From NCBI GenBank assembly GCA_944333375.1, contig CALVKX010000012.1, positions 1 to 18,999 of the forward strand: a DNA stretch of 18,999 nucleotides, written 5' to 3'. Positions 8,215-14,949 of this stretch are shown here, one piece after another (within the stretch, counting starts at the first letter, position 1; every line of letters begins with the position of its first letter). The position numbers and the translations under genes are program-made. The notes below the pieces were generated by a model. It had not been told where the DNA came from and did not search any database. It was given only the letters and a program-made list of their open reading frames with translations. The stretch comes from an uncultured Eubacteriales bacterium (GTDB taxonomy: Bacteria; Bacillota_A; Clostridia; Christensenellales; Aristaeellaceae).

Positions 8215-9384
8215 ATGAAAGGGACTTCTGTATTTAAGCGTGCCGCGGCACTGTGCCTTTGCGCGGTGATGCTCTGGGGCGGCGCGCTGGCCGAGGACGG
8301 TCTGGAAAACTTTGAACCCGAGCCGCTTACGCCGGAGGAGCTGGCCCAGTGGCAGGCGTGGGCCGTGGAGGGCGCCGGCGATGCCACGGCGGAAAACGCC
8401 GCCGAGCTGACCCCTGAGGAAGAGGCGCTGATGGAGGAAATGGCCTCCATGCTGGAGGACACCACGATGAACTCGGAGGTGGACCTGTCCAACCTCGAGC
8501 CCAACGAGGACCTGCCGGATCACGTGGTCAACATCCTCCTGCTGGGCGTGGACAACCGCAGCGTGGAGCTGGTCAGCGGACGCGCCGACGCCAACATCAT
8601 CTGCTCCATCAACACGCAGGACGGCTCGGTGAAGCTGACCTCCATCGCCCGCGACACGGCCGTGGAGGTGCCCGGCTACAAGAGCAAGAAGCGTCTCAAC
8701 ACCGCCTTCAAGTTCGGCAGCAAGGACGGCGACATCGCCAAGGGCGCCGAGCTGGCCATGAAGACCGTCAACCGCAACTTCCAGATGAACATCGAGCGGT
8801 ATGTGGTCGTCAACATCCACGGCCTGGCCGATATCATTGAGGCCCTCGGCGGCGTGGACATGGAGCTGACCAAGGGCGAGGCCAAGGCCATCAACTACGA
8901 GCTGCACGTCAAGGAGCCCATGGACGACGTGGAGCGCGACAGGCTGGAGGAGACCGACGGCGTTCAGCATCTGGACGGCATGGAGGCCGTCACCTACGGC
9001 CGCATCCGCAACCTGCAGGGCCAGAATGATCTCAACCGCAACGAGCGCCAGCGCAAGCTTCTGGAGGCGCTGCTTGAGAAGGTCATGGAGGGCATGGATC
9101 TCTCCGGGTTCATCAACCTCATCGAGACGGCCCTGCCCTACGGAAAGACCAACCTGACCGCCGACGAGCTGCTGTCTTTGGGCATGACGGTGCTCTCCGG
9201 GAGCGCGATGCAAAACCTTGCCTCCGGCGGCGAGGTGGTGGGCCAGTTCGGCATCCCCATGGAAAAACAGTACGGCTACCGCGAGTTCAACGGCGAGAGC
9301 CTGGTCTACATCAGCGAAAAGCGCATGAAGACGACGCTGGAAGCCATGCAGGAATTCATTTACGGCCAGAGCTACGTGAAATAA
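8215..9384 (+). CDS. LytR-CpsA-Psr (LCP) family protein with cleavable-type signal peptide
   Basis: The product is 389 residues. AGGAGG overlaps the upstream stop codon and lies 8 nt before the ATG, so it is almost certainly co-transcribed with the large secreted protein. The LCP domain spans about 103-290. Family landmarks are NILLLGVDNR (D113), GRADAN (R123, D125), SIARDT (R146), the NTAF-x-FG block, GGVDMEL and YGRIRN followed by NDLNRNERQRK (R275, R278). LCP proteins transfer undecaprenyl-linked glycopolymers onto peptidoglycan or surface proteins and are normally type II membrane proteins. Here residues 1-26 end in GALA before E27, like a signal peptidase I site. A strongly acidic linker (about 27-100) precedes the domain, so the protein may be released. 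Whether it is catalytic is likely from the retained Asp/Arg residues but not proven. Confidence 0.92.
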   Translation: MKGTSVFKRAAALCLCAVMLWGGALAEDGLENFEPEPLTPEELAQWQAWAVEGAGDATAENAAELTPEEEALMEEMASMLEDTTMNSEVDLSNLEPNEDLPDHVVNILLLGVDNRSVELVSGRADANIICSINTQDGSVKLTSIARDTAVEVPGYKSKKRLNTAFKFGSKDGDIAKGAELAMKTVNRNFQMNIERYVVVNIHGLADIIEALGGVDMELTKGEAKAINYELHVKEPMDDVERDRLEETDGVQHLDGMEAVTYGRIRNLQGQNDLNRNERQRKLLEALLEKVMEGMDLSGFINLIETALPYGKTNLTADELLSLGMTVLSGSAMQNLASGGEVVGQFGIPMEKQYGYREFNGESLVYISEKRMKTTLEAMQEFIYGQSYVK

Positions 9385-9408
9385 GCCGGCGGGCCGCCGG
9401 CATGCCGC

Positions 9409-9439
9409 GCCCGCGCCCTCACGGGGCGCGGGCATTTTT
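9409..9439 (+). terminator. Intrinsic terminator or attenuator after the LCP gene
   Basis: A 10-bp all-GC stem, GCCCGCGCCC with GGGCGCGGGC and a 5-nt loop, is followed by ATTTTT. This is the most classical terminator in the window. A second palindrome, GCCGGC...GCCGGC (9385-9401), precedes it. The segment GCGGGC (9389-9394) could pair alternatively with GCCCGC (9409-9414) of the terminator's left arm. Confidence 0.85.
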
Positions 9440-9462
9440 CTGCAAAAGGAGCGAATGAAGCG

Positions 9463-10182
9463 ATGCAACCTTCGGGCAATACGGCGGCAAGCCCCGCCAA
9501 GCGCGCCGCAGTCGCGGTCCGGGCTGCCTTTCCCCATACGCTGCCCGTGCTGATGGGCTTTTGCTGCCTGGGGCTGACCTATGGCGTGCTGATGGCCTCC
9601 AAGGGCTACGGCGCGCTGTGGTCGCTTTTGATGAGCGCGCTGGCTTTCGGCGGCAGCATGCAGTACGTGGCCATCTCGCTGCTCACGGCGGCGTTTGACC
9701 CGATTCAGGCGTTCCTGATGAGCCTGATGGTCAACGCCCGACACCTGTTCTACGGCCTGAGCATGCTGCCCCGCTACCGGGGAATGGGCCGTGCGCGAAA
9801 TGCGCTGGTGTTCCTCCTGTGCGACGAGACCTTTTCCATCAACTGCGCTACGGAGCCGCCCGCGGGCGTTCCCGCCAAGGATTTCTACCTGGCCGTGTCG
9901 CTGCTGGACTACCTTTACTGGGTCGCGGCTTCCTTTGTGGGCGGGCTGATCGGCGGCATGCTCCACGCGGACCTGACCGGCCTGGATTTCGTGCTCACGG
10001 CGCTGATCTTCGTGCTGTTCCTGGACAAGTGGGACCGGCGGGAGGACCGTCCCTCCGCGCTCATCGGGCTGGGGGCGGCGGCGGCGTGCCTGGCCGCGTT
10101 TGGCCAGAGCAGCTTTATCATCCCTGCGATGGGGGTTATTCTGGCGGCGCTTTTGCTGGGGAGGGACAGGCTATGCAGGTGA
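9463..10182 (+). CDS. azlC: AzlC family branched-chain amino acid exporter, large subunit
   Basis: The product is a 239-residue hydrophobic membrane protein with the AzlC pattern. Near residues 22-60 come a PVLMGFCCLGLTYG-like first segment and FGGSMQYVAISLL. Then come LMVNARHLFYGLSML, the CDETFSIN block and an SLLDYLYWVAASFVGG segment. AzlC with AzlD forms a branched-chain amino acid exporter, known in Bacillus for 4-azaleucine resistance. The start at 9463 follows AAAGGAG by about 11 nt; a nearer ATG at 9455 is out of frame. Only 23 bp separate the upstream terminator's T-run from the start codon, so there is no room for a separate promoter and transcription probably reads through. The gene overlaps azlD. 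Confidence 0.93.
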   Translation: MQPSGNTAASPAKRAAVAVRAAFPHTLPVLMGFCCLGLTYGVLMASKGYGALWSLLMSALAFGGSMQYVAISLLTAAFDPIQAFLMSLMVNARHLFYGLSMLPRYRGMGRARNALVFLLCDETFSINCATEPPAGVPAKDFYLAVSLLDYLYWVAASFVGGLIGGMLHADLTGLDFVLTALIFVLFLDKWDRREDRPSALIGLGAAAACLAAFGQSSFIIPAMGVILAALLLGRDRLCR

Positions 10183-10511
10183 TGACGCCCCTGGAAACGA
10201 TGGCGATGATTCTCGCCGTGGCGGCGGGTACGGTGATCACGCGCTTCTTGCCCTTCTGGCTGTTCCCGGAGAGCAAGGGCGTTCCGCGCGTGGTGGCCTT
10301 TCTGGGGCAGGCGCTGCCCCCGGCCATGATGGGCCTGCTGGTGGTTTACTGCCTCAAGGGGACGGACGTGCTGGGCCCCACCCACGCCATCCCCGAAATT
10401 GTGGCGCTGGTGGTGATCTATGTGCTGCACCGGGCAAAGCACAACGCGCTTTTGAGCATTGCGGGCGGCACGGCGGTTTATGTGCTGCTGCTGAGGCTTT
10501 TGACGGCGTAA
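10173..10511 (+). CDS. azlD: AzlD family branched-chain amino acid exporter, small subunit
   Basis: The product is 112 residues with three to four hydrophobic segments. AzlD landmarks are AGTVITRFLPFWLFP near the N-terminus, LGQALPPAMMGLLVVYCLK in the middle and the IVALVVIYVLHRAKHNALLSIAGGTAVYVLL end. The start ATG at 10173 lies within azlC, a 10-bp overlap, with GGGAGGGA upstream. This start gives the usual AzlD length, whereas the longer reading of the frame back to 9819 would run inside azlC. Translational coupling with azlC is likely and the two proteins are expected to form one transporter. Confidence 0.92.
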   Translation: MQVMTPLETMAMILAVAAGTVITRFLPFWLFPESKGVPRVVAFLGQALPPAMMGLLVVYCLKGTDVLGPTHAIPEIVALVVIYVLHRAKHNALLSIAGGTAVYVLLLRLLTA

Positions 10512-10520
10512 TCCCAAGGA

Positions 10521-10562
10521 CGCGCAAAAGGCGGCCCCCGTCAGGGGACCGCCTTTTGCGCG
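10521..10562. terminator. Bidirectional terminator between convergent azlD and secG
   Basis: A 14-bp perfect inverted repeat, CGCGCAAAAGGCGG with CCGCCTTTTGCGCG, has an inner CCCC/GGGG extension. It sits between the azlD stop (10511) and the secG stop (10573). CTTTAAGG follows on the plus strand. The A-run and T-run within the arms suit termination from both sides. Confidence 0.85.
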
Positions 10563-10572
10563 CTTTAAGGCA

Positions 10573-10809
10573 TCAGCCCAAAAACATCATCACAATGGAC
10601 AGCACCACAAACACGATCGCGCAGATCTTGGTAATCAGCGCCAGCTTGGCGTCCATGCCCTTGGCCTTGTTCTTGCCGAAAAAGGTTTCGGCCGCGCCGC
10701 TGATGGCGCCCAGGCCGCTGCGCTCGCTGCTTTGCAAAAGCACGGTCACAATCATCACAAGGGCAGATATCAAAAGCAGGATGCCAACAATCCAGTGAAG
10801 CACGGTCAT
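10573..10809 (-). CDS. secG: SecG subunit of the SecYEG protein translocase
   Basis: The product is 78 residues, the usual SecG size, with two membrane segments (about 3-24 and 56-77). The conserved intervening loop reads TVLLQSSERSGLGAISGAAETFFGKNKAKG, matching the family's LLQ...G-GLG-AISGG-x-E-T-F-F-G motif; only part of it is quoted elsewhere. SecG assists SecYE in moving preproteins across the membrane. The start at 10809 follows AAGGAGG by 9 nt. A TATAAT box lies about 32 bp upstream, so it probably has its own promoter although it lies 92 bp downstream of a same-strand ABC operon. It is the only housekeeping export gene in a window rich in exported proteins. Confidence 0.95.
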   Translation of the reverse strand: MTVLHWIVGILLLISALVMIVTVLLQSSERSGLGAISGAAETFFGKNKAKGMDAKLALITKICAIVFVVLSIVMMFLG

Positions 10810-10840
10810 CAGGGGTTCCCTCCTTGGCGAATATCGACAT

Positions 10841-10869
10841 ATTATATTAGCATTATCCTATGGAAAAAG
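10841..10869 (-). promoter_or_regulatory. Predicted secG promoter
   Basis: A perfect TATAAT lies on the minus strand at 10846-10841. The -35 region is weak: CTTTTT at 10869-10864 with a 17-bp spacer, or TTGCTT with 20 bp. It sits in the AT-rich gap between the permease gene and secG. Confidence 0.55.
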
Positions 10870-10901
10870 CAAGCCCTAAATCCGCAAGGAGGCAGAGAAA
10901 C

Positions 10902-12491
10902 TTAGCCCTTCACACCGCCGGAGGTCAGGCCGCTGACGAGATGCTTTTCGATGAGCATGAACAGGATGACCACCGGGATGGTCGCCAGCAGCGCGGAGGC
11001 AAACAGGTACTGCCACTCGATCATGTTGAAGGAACTGAACTGCGTAATGCCTACGGTGATGGGCTTGTTGGTGGGGGTGGAGATGAGCACGGTGGAGATG
11101 GTGTACTCGTTCCACGCGTTGATGAATACGAAAATCAGCGTGGTTACGATGCCGGGCGCCGCCATGGGCAGAAGGATGCGGATGAGGGCGCTGACGCTGT
11201 TGCACCCGTCGATGCAGGCGGCCTGTTCCATTTCCGAGGAAATCGAAACGAAGGTGCCCCGCAGCAGCCAGATGGCGAACGCCTGATTGAACGCCGCGTT
11301 GATGAACATCAGCCCCAGGATGGTATCGTTCAGGCGCAGCGTGTTCATCAGCTGTGTGATGCCCACCAGCAGCACCACCGGCGCGAACATCTGACTCATG
11401 ATGACAAAGCCCAGGAAGGACTTTTTGCCCCTGAACTGCATGCGCGCCATGGCGTAGGCGGCGGGGATGCCGCACACCAGGGCGATGGCCGTCGCGCCCG
11501 TGGACAGCAGGATGGAATTAAGCAGGAAGCGGGGCACGCCTCTGGCGACGATGTCGCTGATGTTGCTCCATACCCAGGTGGTCGGCAGGATGTGCAGGAA
11601 GTACATGTCGGTGGTTTCGGCGTTGCTGCGGAAGGCGGTGATCAGCATGACAAAGAACGGATAGAGAATCACCACGCACAGCACGATCACGAACGCATAT
11701 AGACCGCCGCGCGCCAGCGTGGGCTTGATCTCCCCCTTGCAAAGCAGAATCAGCCCCAGCAGAAAGACAAACAGCACCGGCAGCAGCGCCCATAGCGGCC
11801 ACAGCGTGGTCATGGTCATGCCATCCAGCAGCGCCTCCAGCTCTCCGGCCGGCGCGGCGCTGTAAAGCAGGCGTTCCAGCGCGGGCACCGCCTGGCCGCT
11901 CAGCTCCGCATGCTCGGTCAGATAGAGGGACACCTGCCTGGTGAAGTTGTAGTTGCACGACATGCCAAACAGGGGCACGCACAGCATCGCGGCCAGCCCA
12001 AGCCATGCCGCGCAGGTGCGCAGCACGCGCGTGGAACGCGGCAGGTGGCGGTGCTCGCAGGCCAGCTGTCCGCGCAGGCTCAGCGCGCCCAGCACAACGG
12101 CCAAAAGCACGCACAGCGCAAATGCGTGCGCCGTGTGCACGCTGCTCAGGGAAAAGCCACCGATGGACGCCAGAAGCTGCCAGATGGTCATGCGCGTGCT
12201 TTCCTTGACGTCAAAGGTGACCATGGAGGTGGTTTCGCCCTTGGAATTTACGCGTTCGATGACGGTTTCATGAATCGCCGCGCCCTCAAACGCCGCGGCG
12301 GCGGCTTCGGCTTCGGCGCGGGCCTCCAGGTAGCGCTCGTCGCCCACAAAGGTATTGCCCGAACGCTTGGTGAACACCACTGTGGAAAACTCCAGCGCAG
12401 GGAGGAATGTCAAAACGACGGCCACAAGCAGCGCCGCGGCGCACAGCCACAGGGCGTGGAGATTGCGTTTTGCGGCGGGAGAACGGGTCAT
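10902..12491 (-). CDS. MalG-like carbohydrate ABC transporter permease with long N-terminal extension
   Basis: The product is 529 residues, about 250 longer than usual for this family. Residues about 260-529 are a typical MalG-type inner-membrane permease with six membrane segments and the EAA loop (EMEQAACIDGCNSVSALIRI near 420-439, ending LPMAAPGI) that contacts the ATPase. Residues 1-258 add about four predicted membrane segments (14-32, 121-141, 157-176, 229-251). They also add two external segments, one alanine/glutamate-rich (about 33-115) and one about 177-226. I recognise no domain in this extension. The start is set by AGGAGG 7 nt upstream and by a 4-bp ATGA overlap with the preceding permease, so translation is coupled. 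Substrate cannot be deduced. The ATPase is not encoded nearby and is probably a shared MsmK-type subunit. Confidence 0.9.
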   Translation of the reverse strand: MTRSPAAKRNLHALWLCAAALLVAVVLTFLPALEFSTVVFTKRSGNTFVGDERYLEARAEAEAAAAAFEGAAIHETVIERVNSKGETTSMVTFDVKESTRMTIWQLLASIGGFSLSSVHTAHAFALCVLLAVVLGALSLRGQLACEHRHLPRSTRVLRTCAAWLGLAAMLCVPLFGMSCNYNFTRQVSLYLTEHAELSGQAVPALERLLYSAAPAGELEALLDGMTMTTLWPLWALLPVLFVFLLGLILLCKGEIKPTLARGGLYAFVIVLCVVILYPFFVMLITAFRSNAETTDMYFLHILPTTWVWSNISDIVARGVPRFLLNSILLSTGATAIALVCGIPAAYAMARMQFRGKKSFLGFVIMSQMFAPVVLLVGITQLMNTLRLNDTILGLMFINAAFNQAFAIWLLRGTFVSISSEMEQAACIDGCNSVSALIRILLPMAAPGIVTTLIFVFINAWNEYTISTVLISTPTNKPITVGITQFSSFNMIEWQYLFASALLATIPVVILFMLIEKHLVSGLTSGGVKG

Positions 12492-13375
12492 AGCTCATCC
12501 TCCTTTCGCATGGTGATCGTCATGTACAGGCCCGCGGCCGCGCACAGAATCAGGAAGCCGATCACGGAAAGCGCCGTTGCCTGCCCTTTTTTCTGGTCAT
12601 AGAAGGCCAGCATATACAGATAGGTGACCAGCGTATCGGTCTTGTTGGCAGGCGCGCCCTTGGTGATGGTATAGATGATGGGGAAGGAATTGAATACATA
12701 GATGATATTGAGCACCGTGCTGACGGTAAGCGACGGCTTGACCAGGGGCACGGTGATGGTGCTCAGCTTCTTCCAGAAGCCCGCGCCGTCCACCGTGGCG
12801 GCTTCATAATAGGCGGCGTCAATGGACTGAAGGCCGCTGAGCACGCAGAAGGTGACAAACGGGATGGTGACGAAGATACCCACGCCACATTCCCAGATAA
12901 ACTCGATTTGATAGGAGGTACGCCAGTTGACGGCGTCCCGAAGAATGCCAAGATTGAGCAGAATATTGTTGAGGTTGCCGTACTCAAATTTGATGATGTA
13001 GTTCCAGATGCTGGCCTGGATGACCAGCGCCGCCGCCCAGGGAAACACCAGGATGGAGCGGGCCAGCTTGCGGCCATGGAAGGACTGGTTGAGGACCATG
13101 GCGGCAATGAAGCCCAGCAGCGTGCTGATGCCCACCACGGAAACCACCCAGTAGAAGGTGTTGCTCATGACGGTGCCAAAGGCGGGTTCATTGACGGCGG
13201 CGCGGAAATTTGCCAGCCCGTTGAAGGCGCCCACCACGCCGGACTTGGACACCTCGCTGAAAGCGATCTTGAACACGATGCCAATGGGAAACACCACAAA
13301 GACCGCCATCAGCAGAAGGCTGGGCAGAATCCACAGGTAGGGTTCCCATTTGTGCCGGACCAATATGGAATTCAT
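12488..13375 (-). CDS. MalF-like carbohydrate ABC transporter permease
   Basis: The product is 295 residues, the normal size for the MalF/UgpA-type permease, with six membrane segments. The first reads WILPSLLLMAVFVVFP. The EAA loop is at about 189-213 (YYEAATVDGAGFWKKLSTI then VPLVKP). It pairs with the MalG-like permease to form the membrane channel of a binding-protein-dependent importer. The start at 13375 follows GGGAGGAA by 5 nt. Its stop overlaps the next gene by 4 bp. A strong hairpin in the 72-bp gap behind the solute-binding gene probably lowers permease expression relative to the binding protein. Confidence 0.93.
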   Translation of the reverse strand: MNSILVRHKWEPYLWILPSLLLMAVFVVFPIGIVFKIAFSEVSKSGVVGAFNGLANFRAAVNEPAFGTVMSNTFYWVVSVVGISTLLGFIAAMVLNQSFHGRKLARSILVFPWAAALVIQASIWNYIIKFEYGNLNNILLNLGILRDAVNWRTSYQIEFIWECGVGIFVTIPFVTFCVLSGLQSIDAAYYEAATVDGAGFWKKLSTITVPLVKPSLTVSTVLNIIYVFNSFPIIYTITKGAPANKTDTLVTYLYMLAFYDQKKGQATALSVIGFLILCAAAGLYMTITMRKEDEL

Positions 13376-13410
13376 TGCACTTCCTCCCTGTTGGAGAATC
13401 GCTATGGAAA

Positions 13411-13435
13411 AGGGGCCGGTTTTGCACCGGCCCCT
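13411..13435 (-). terminator. Attenuator-type hairpin between binding protein and permease genes
   Basis: A perfect 10-bp stem, AGGGGCCGGT with ACCGGCCCCT and a 5-nt loop, is followed on the minus strand by TTTCC, a short U-run. Its place between the solute-binding gene and the two permeases suits partial termination or 3'-end protection, which would leave the binding protein in excess. Confidence 0.75.
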
Positions 13436-13447
13436 GCGGGAGACTGC

Positions 13448-14704
13448 TTACTTCGTCAGCTCCGCCTGCAGACCGTCCAGCAGCGTCTTGACGTCGCCGC
13501 CGGTGAGCGCGTTCTGCTGCACGTTGATCACGCCGAGCTTCACCTGGTCCCATTCCGCCTTGTGGCTGGGATAGAACTTGGAGGTGTTGAGCACGTCCAG
13601 CCAGGATTCAAAGGAGGGGTCCGCCTCGATCAGCGCGCCGACGGCGGAGTTCACCGCGGGCAGGAAGCCTTCCATGCTGACCCAGCCCACGTAGTTGTCG
13701 GGATCGTAGAAGAAGGTGAGGAACTTGCCGATGGCCTCGTTGCGGGCGGCCTGATCGGGCGCGCTGTCATCCTTGAAGGCCATGATGCGGTCCATGATGC
13801 CCACGCTGGAGCCGGTCGCGCCCTCGTTGTGGGGCAGGCCCGCGGTGGCATAGTTGATGTCGGTGTAGCCCTTGTCGGTCAGGTAGGTGGGCACGGAGTT
13901 GGGGGCGATGACCATAGCCAGCTTGCCCGCGCCAAACATATCCTGAAGGTCATAGCGGGTCTGGGTGGCGGGGTTGGGGTTGGTGTAGCCCTTGTCGACC
14001 ATGCCCAGGACGAACTCGATGGCCTCGACGTTCTCATCGCTGTTGATGGTCCAGTTGTCATCCGCATCCACGAAGCCGCCGTTGTTGCCCCAGGCAAAGT
14101 AGGCGAAGTTGGCCTGGCCTTCGTCGGTGGTCATGTCCATGCCGAAGGGGTACACATCGCCGCCGTAGAAGTCCAGAATGGCCTGGCAGGCGTCTTCCAG
14201 CTCGGCCCAGGTCTGCGGCACCTCGATGCCCACTTCCTCGAACATGTCCACGTTGTAGAACAGGGCGCGGGCGCTGGCCAGGTCGGGCACGGCGTACACG
14301 ACGCCGTCAACCACGGAGTTCTGCATGAAGGCGGGGAAGAAGTCGTCGTAGAGCTCCTCCGGGCAGTAGTCCGTCACGGGCATGAGCAGCCCCTCGGAGG
14401 CATAGTTGGCAAATACGTCGATGTTGAGGATGTCGGGCGGATTGCTGTTGGAGATGCGGGTGGAAACGACGGTGTACACATCGTTCCAGGAGACGACCTC
14501 CAGATTGAGCTTGATGCCGGGGTTGGCCTCTTCAAACTTTTTGACGAAGCTGGTGCCGTCCATGCCGGTGCCGGTGAACCAGTCGCTGGTGTTGGGACCA
14601 TACTGGCAGATGATCACGTCGAGGGTGATGTCCTCGGCGAGCGCGAAGCTCGAAGCGGAGAGCAACAGCAGGAGCGTCAGGAACAATGCGACGGCTTTCT
14701 TCAT
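13448..14704 (-). CDS. Family 1 extracellular solute-binding protein of an ABC importer
   Basis: The product is 418 residues, the usual length for sugar-type family 1 binding proteins. Residues 1-23 are a signal peptide ending FALA before E24. The mature part shows family features: FEEANPGIKLNLEVVSW near 57-73, PPDILNIDVFANYASEGLL, the YAVPDLASARALFYNVDMFEEVG block and PQTWAELEDAC. There is no lipobox cysteine, so it is not an obvious lipoprotein, which is unusual for a Bacillota binding protein; how it stays near the permease is unclear. It is the first gene of the operon. AAGGAGG upstream sets the start, and a very good promoter lies about 60 bp ahead. The substrate is probably a sugar or oligosaccharide by family, but this is not shown by the sequence. 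Confidence 0.93.
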   Translation of the reverse strand: MKKAVALFLTLLLLLSASSFALAEDITLDVIICQYGPNTSDWFTGTGMDGTSFVKKFEEANPGIKLNLEVVSWNDVYTVVSTRISNSNPPDILNIDVFANYASEGLLMPVTDYCPEELYDDFFPAFMQNSVVDGVVYAVPDLASARALFYNVDMFEEVGIEVPQTWAELEDACQAILDFYGGDVYPFGMDMTTDEGQANFAYFAWGNNGGFVDADDNWTINSDENVEAIEFVLGMVDKGYTNPNPATQTRYDLQDMFGAGKLAMVIAPNSVPTYLTDKGYTDINYATAGLPHNEGATGSSVGIMDRIMAFKDDSAPDQAARNEAIGKFLTFFYDPDNYVGWVSMEGFLPAVNSAVGALIEADPSFESWLDVLNTSKFYPSHKAEWDQVKLGVINVQQNALTGGDVKTLLDGLQAELTK

Positions 14705-14732
14705 AACAGTAGTCCTCCTTATTTTGTTTGTT

Positions 14733-14750
14733 GAGGATACGATTCCTCAT
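14733..14750 (-). promoter_or_regulatory. Inverted repeat in the leader of the binding-protein operon
   Basis: TGAGGA (14733-14738) and TCCTCA (14745-14750) form a 6-bp inverted repeat with a 6-bp spacer. It is inside the predicted 5' leader, roughly 28 nt upstream of the start codon. In RNA it would form a small hairpin whose GAGGA arm resembles a ribosome site. It could equally be a DNA operator just downstream of the transcription start. Confidence 0.45.
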
Positions 14751-14763
14751 AAATTTGTACACA

Positions 14764-14792
14764 TTATACATTAAGTTTTTTGAATTGTAAAG
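14764..14792 (-). promoter_or_regulatory. Strong predicted sigma-A promoter of the binding-protein operon
   Basis: On the minus strand, TTTACA (14792-14787) and a perfect TATAAT (14769-14764) are separated by exactly 17 bp, with TG just before the -10. The region 14705-14840 is markedly AT-rich compared with the rest of the window. Transcription should start near 14757, leaving a leader of about 53 nt. Confidence 0.8.
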
Positions 14793-14839
14793 TAATATGT
14801 ATAAAAAATAAGCAAAAAAAAAGTAGAATGTTATACATT
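14765..14839. repeat. Three phased copies of the octamer ATGTATAA, possible operator sites
   Basis: ATGTATAA occurs at 14765-14772 (minus), 14798-14805 (plus) and 14832-14839 (minus). The start-to-start steps are 33 and 34 bp, close to three helical turns, with alternating orientation. The first copy overlaps the -10 box. The last lies within the 13-bp near-palindrome AATGT-TAT-ACATT (14828-14840). A repressor or activator site is inference; no regulator gene is adjacent. Confidence 0.45.
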
Positions 14840-14894
14840 TGATTCTGGAAATGGTGCAGGGACTTGCTTTGACGGCTCTGGGAGCGGCATGACA

Positions 14895-14928
14895 AAGCGG
14901 CCTGCGCGCCGGGGCGCGCAGGCCGCTT
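14895..14928 (-). terminator. Strong hairpin after the AGCS symporter gene
   Basis: AAGCGGCCTGCGCGCC (14895-14910) and its exact complement (14913-14928) form one of the longest inverted repeats in the window. The stem is about 14 bp once a loop is allowed. It lies 22 bp past the symporter stop. On the minus strand TTTGTC follows, a short U-run. Confidence 0.75.
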
Positions 14929-14949
14929 CCTGTGCTCTGTCGTGTGGAT

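Noticed and set aside
10810..10901. Terminator after the MalG-like permease gene
   Set aside because: No inverted repeat followed by T was found in this gap; only a repeated AGGGCT in direct orientation. Read-through into secG cannot be excluded.
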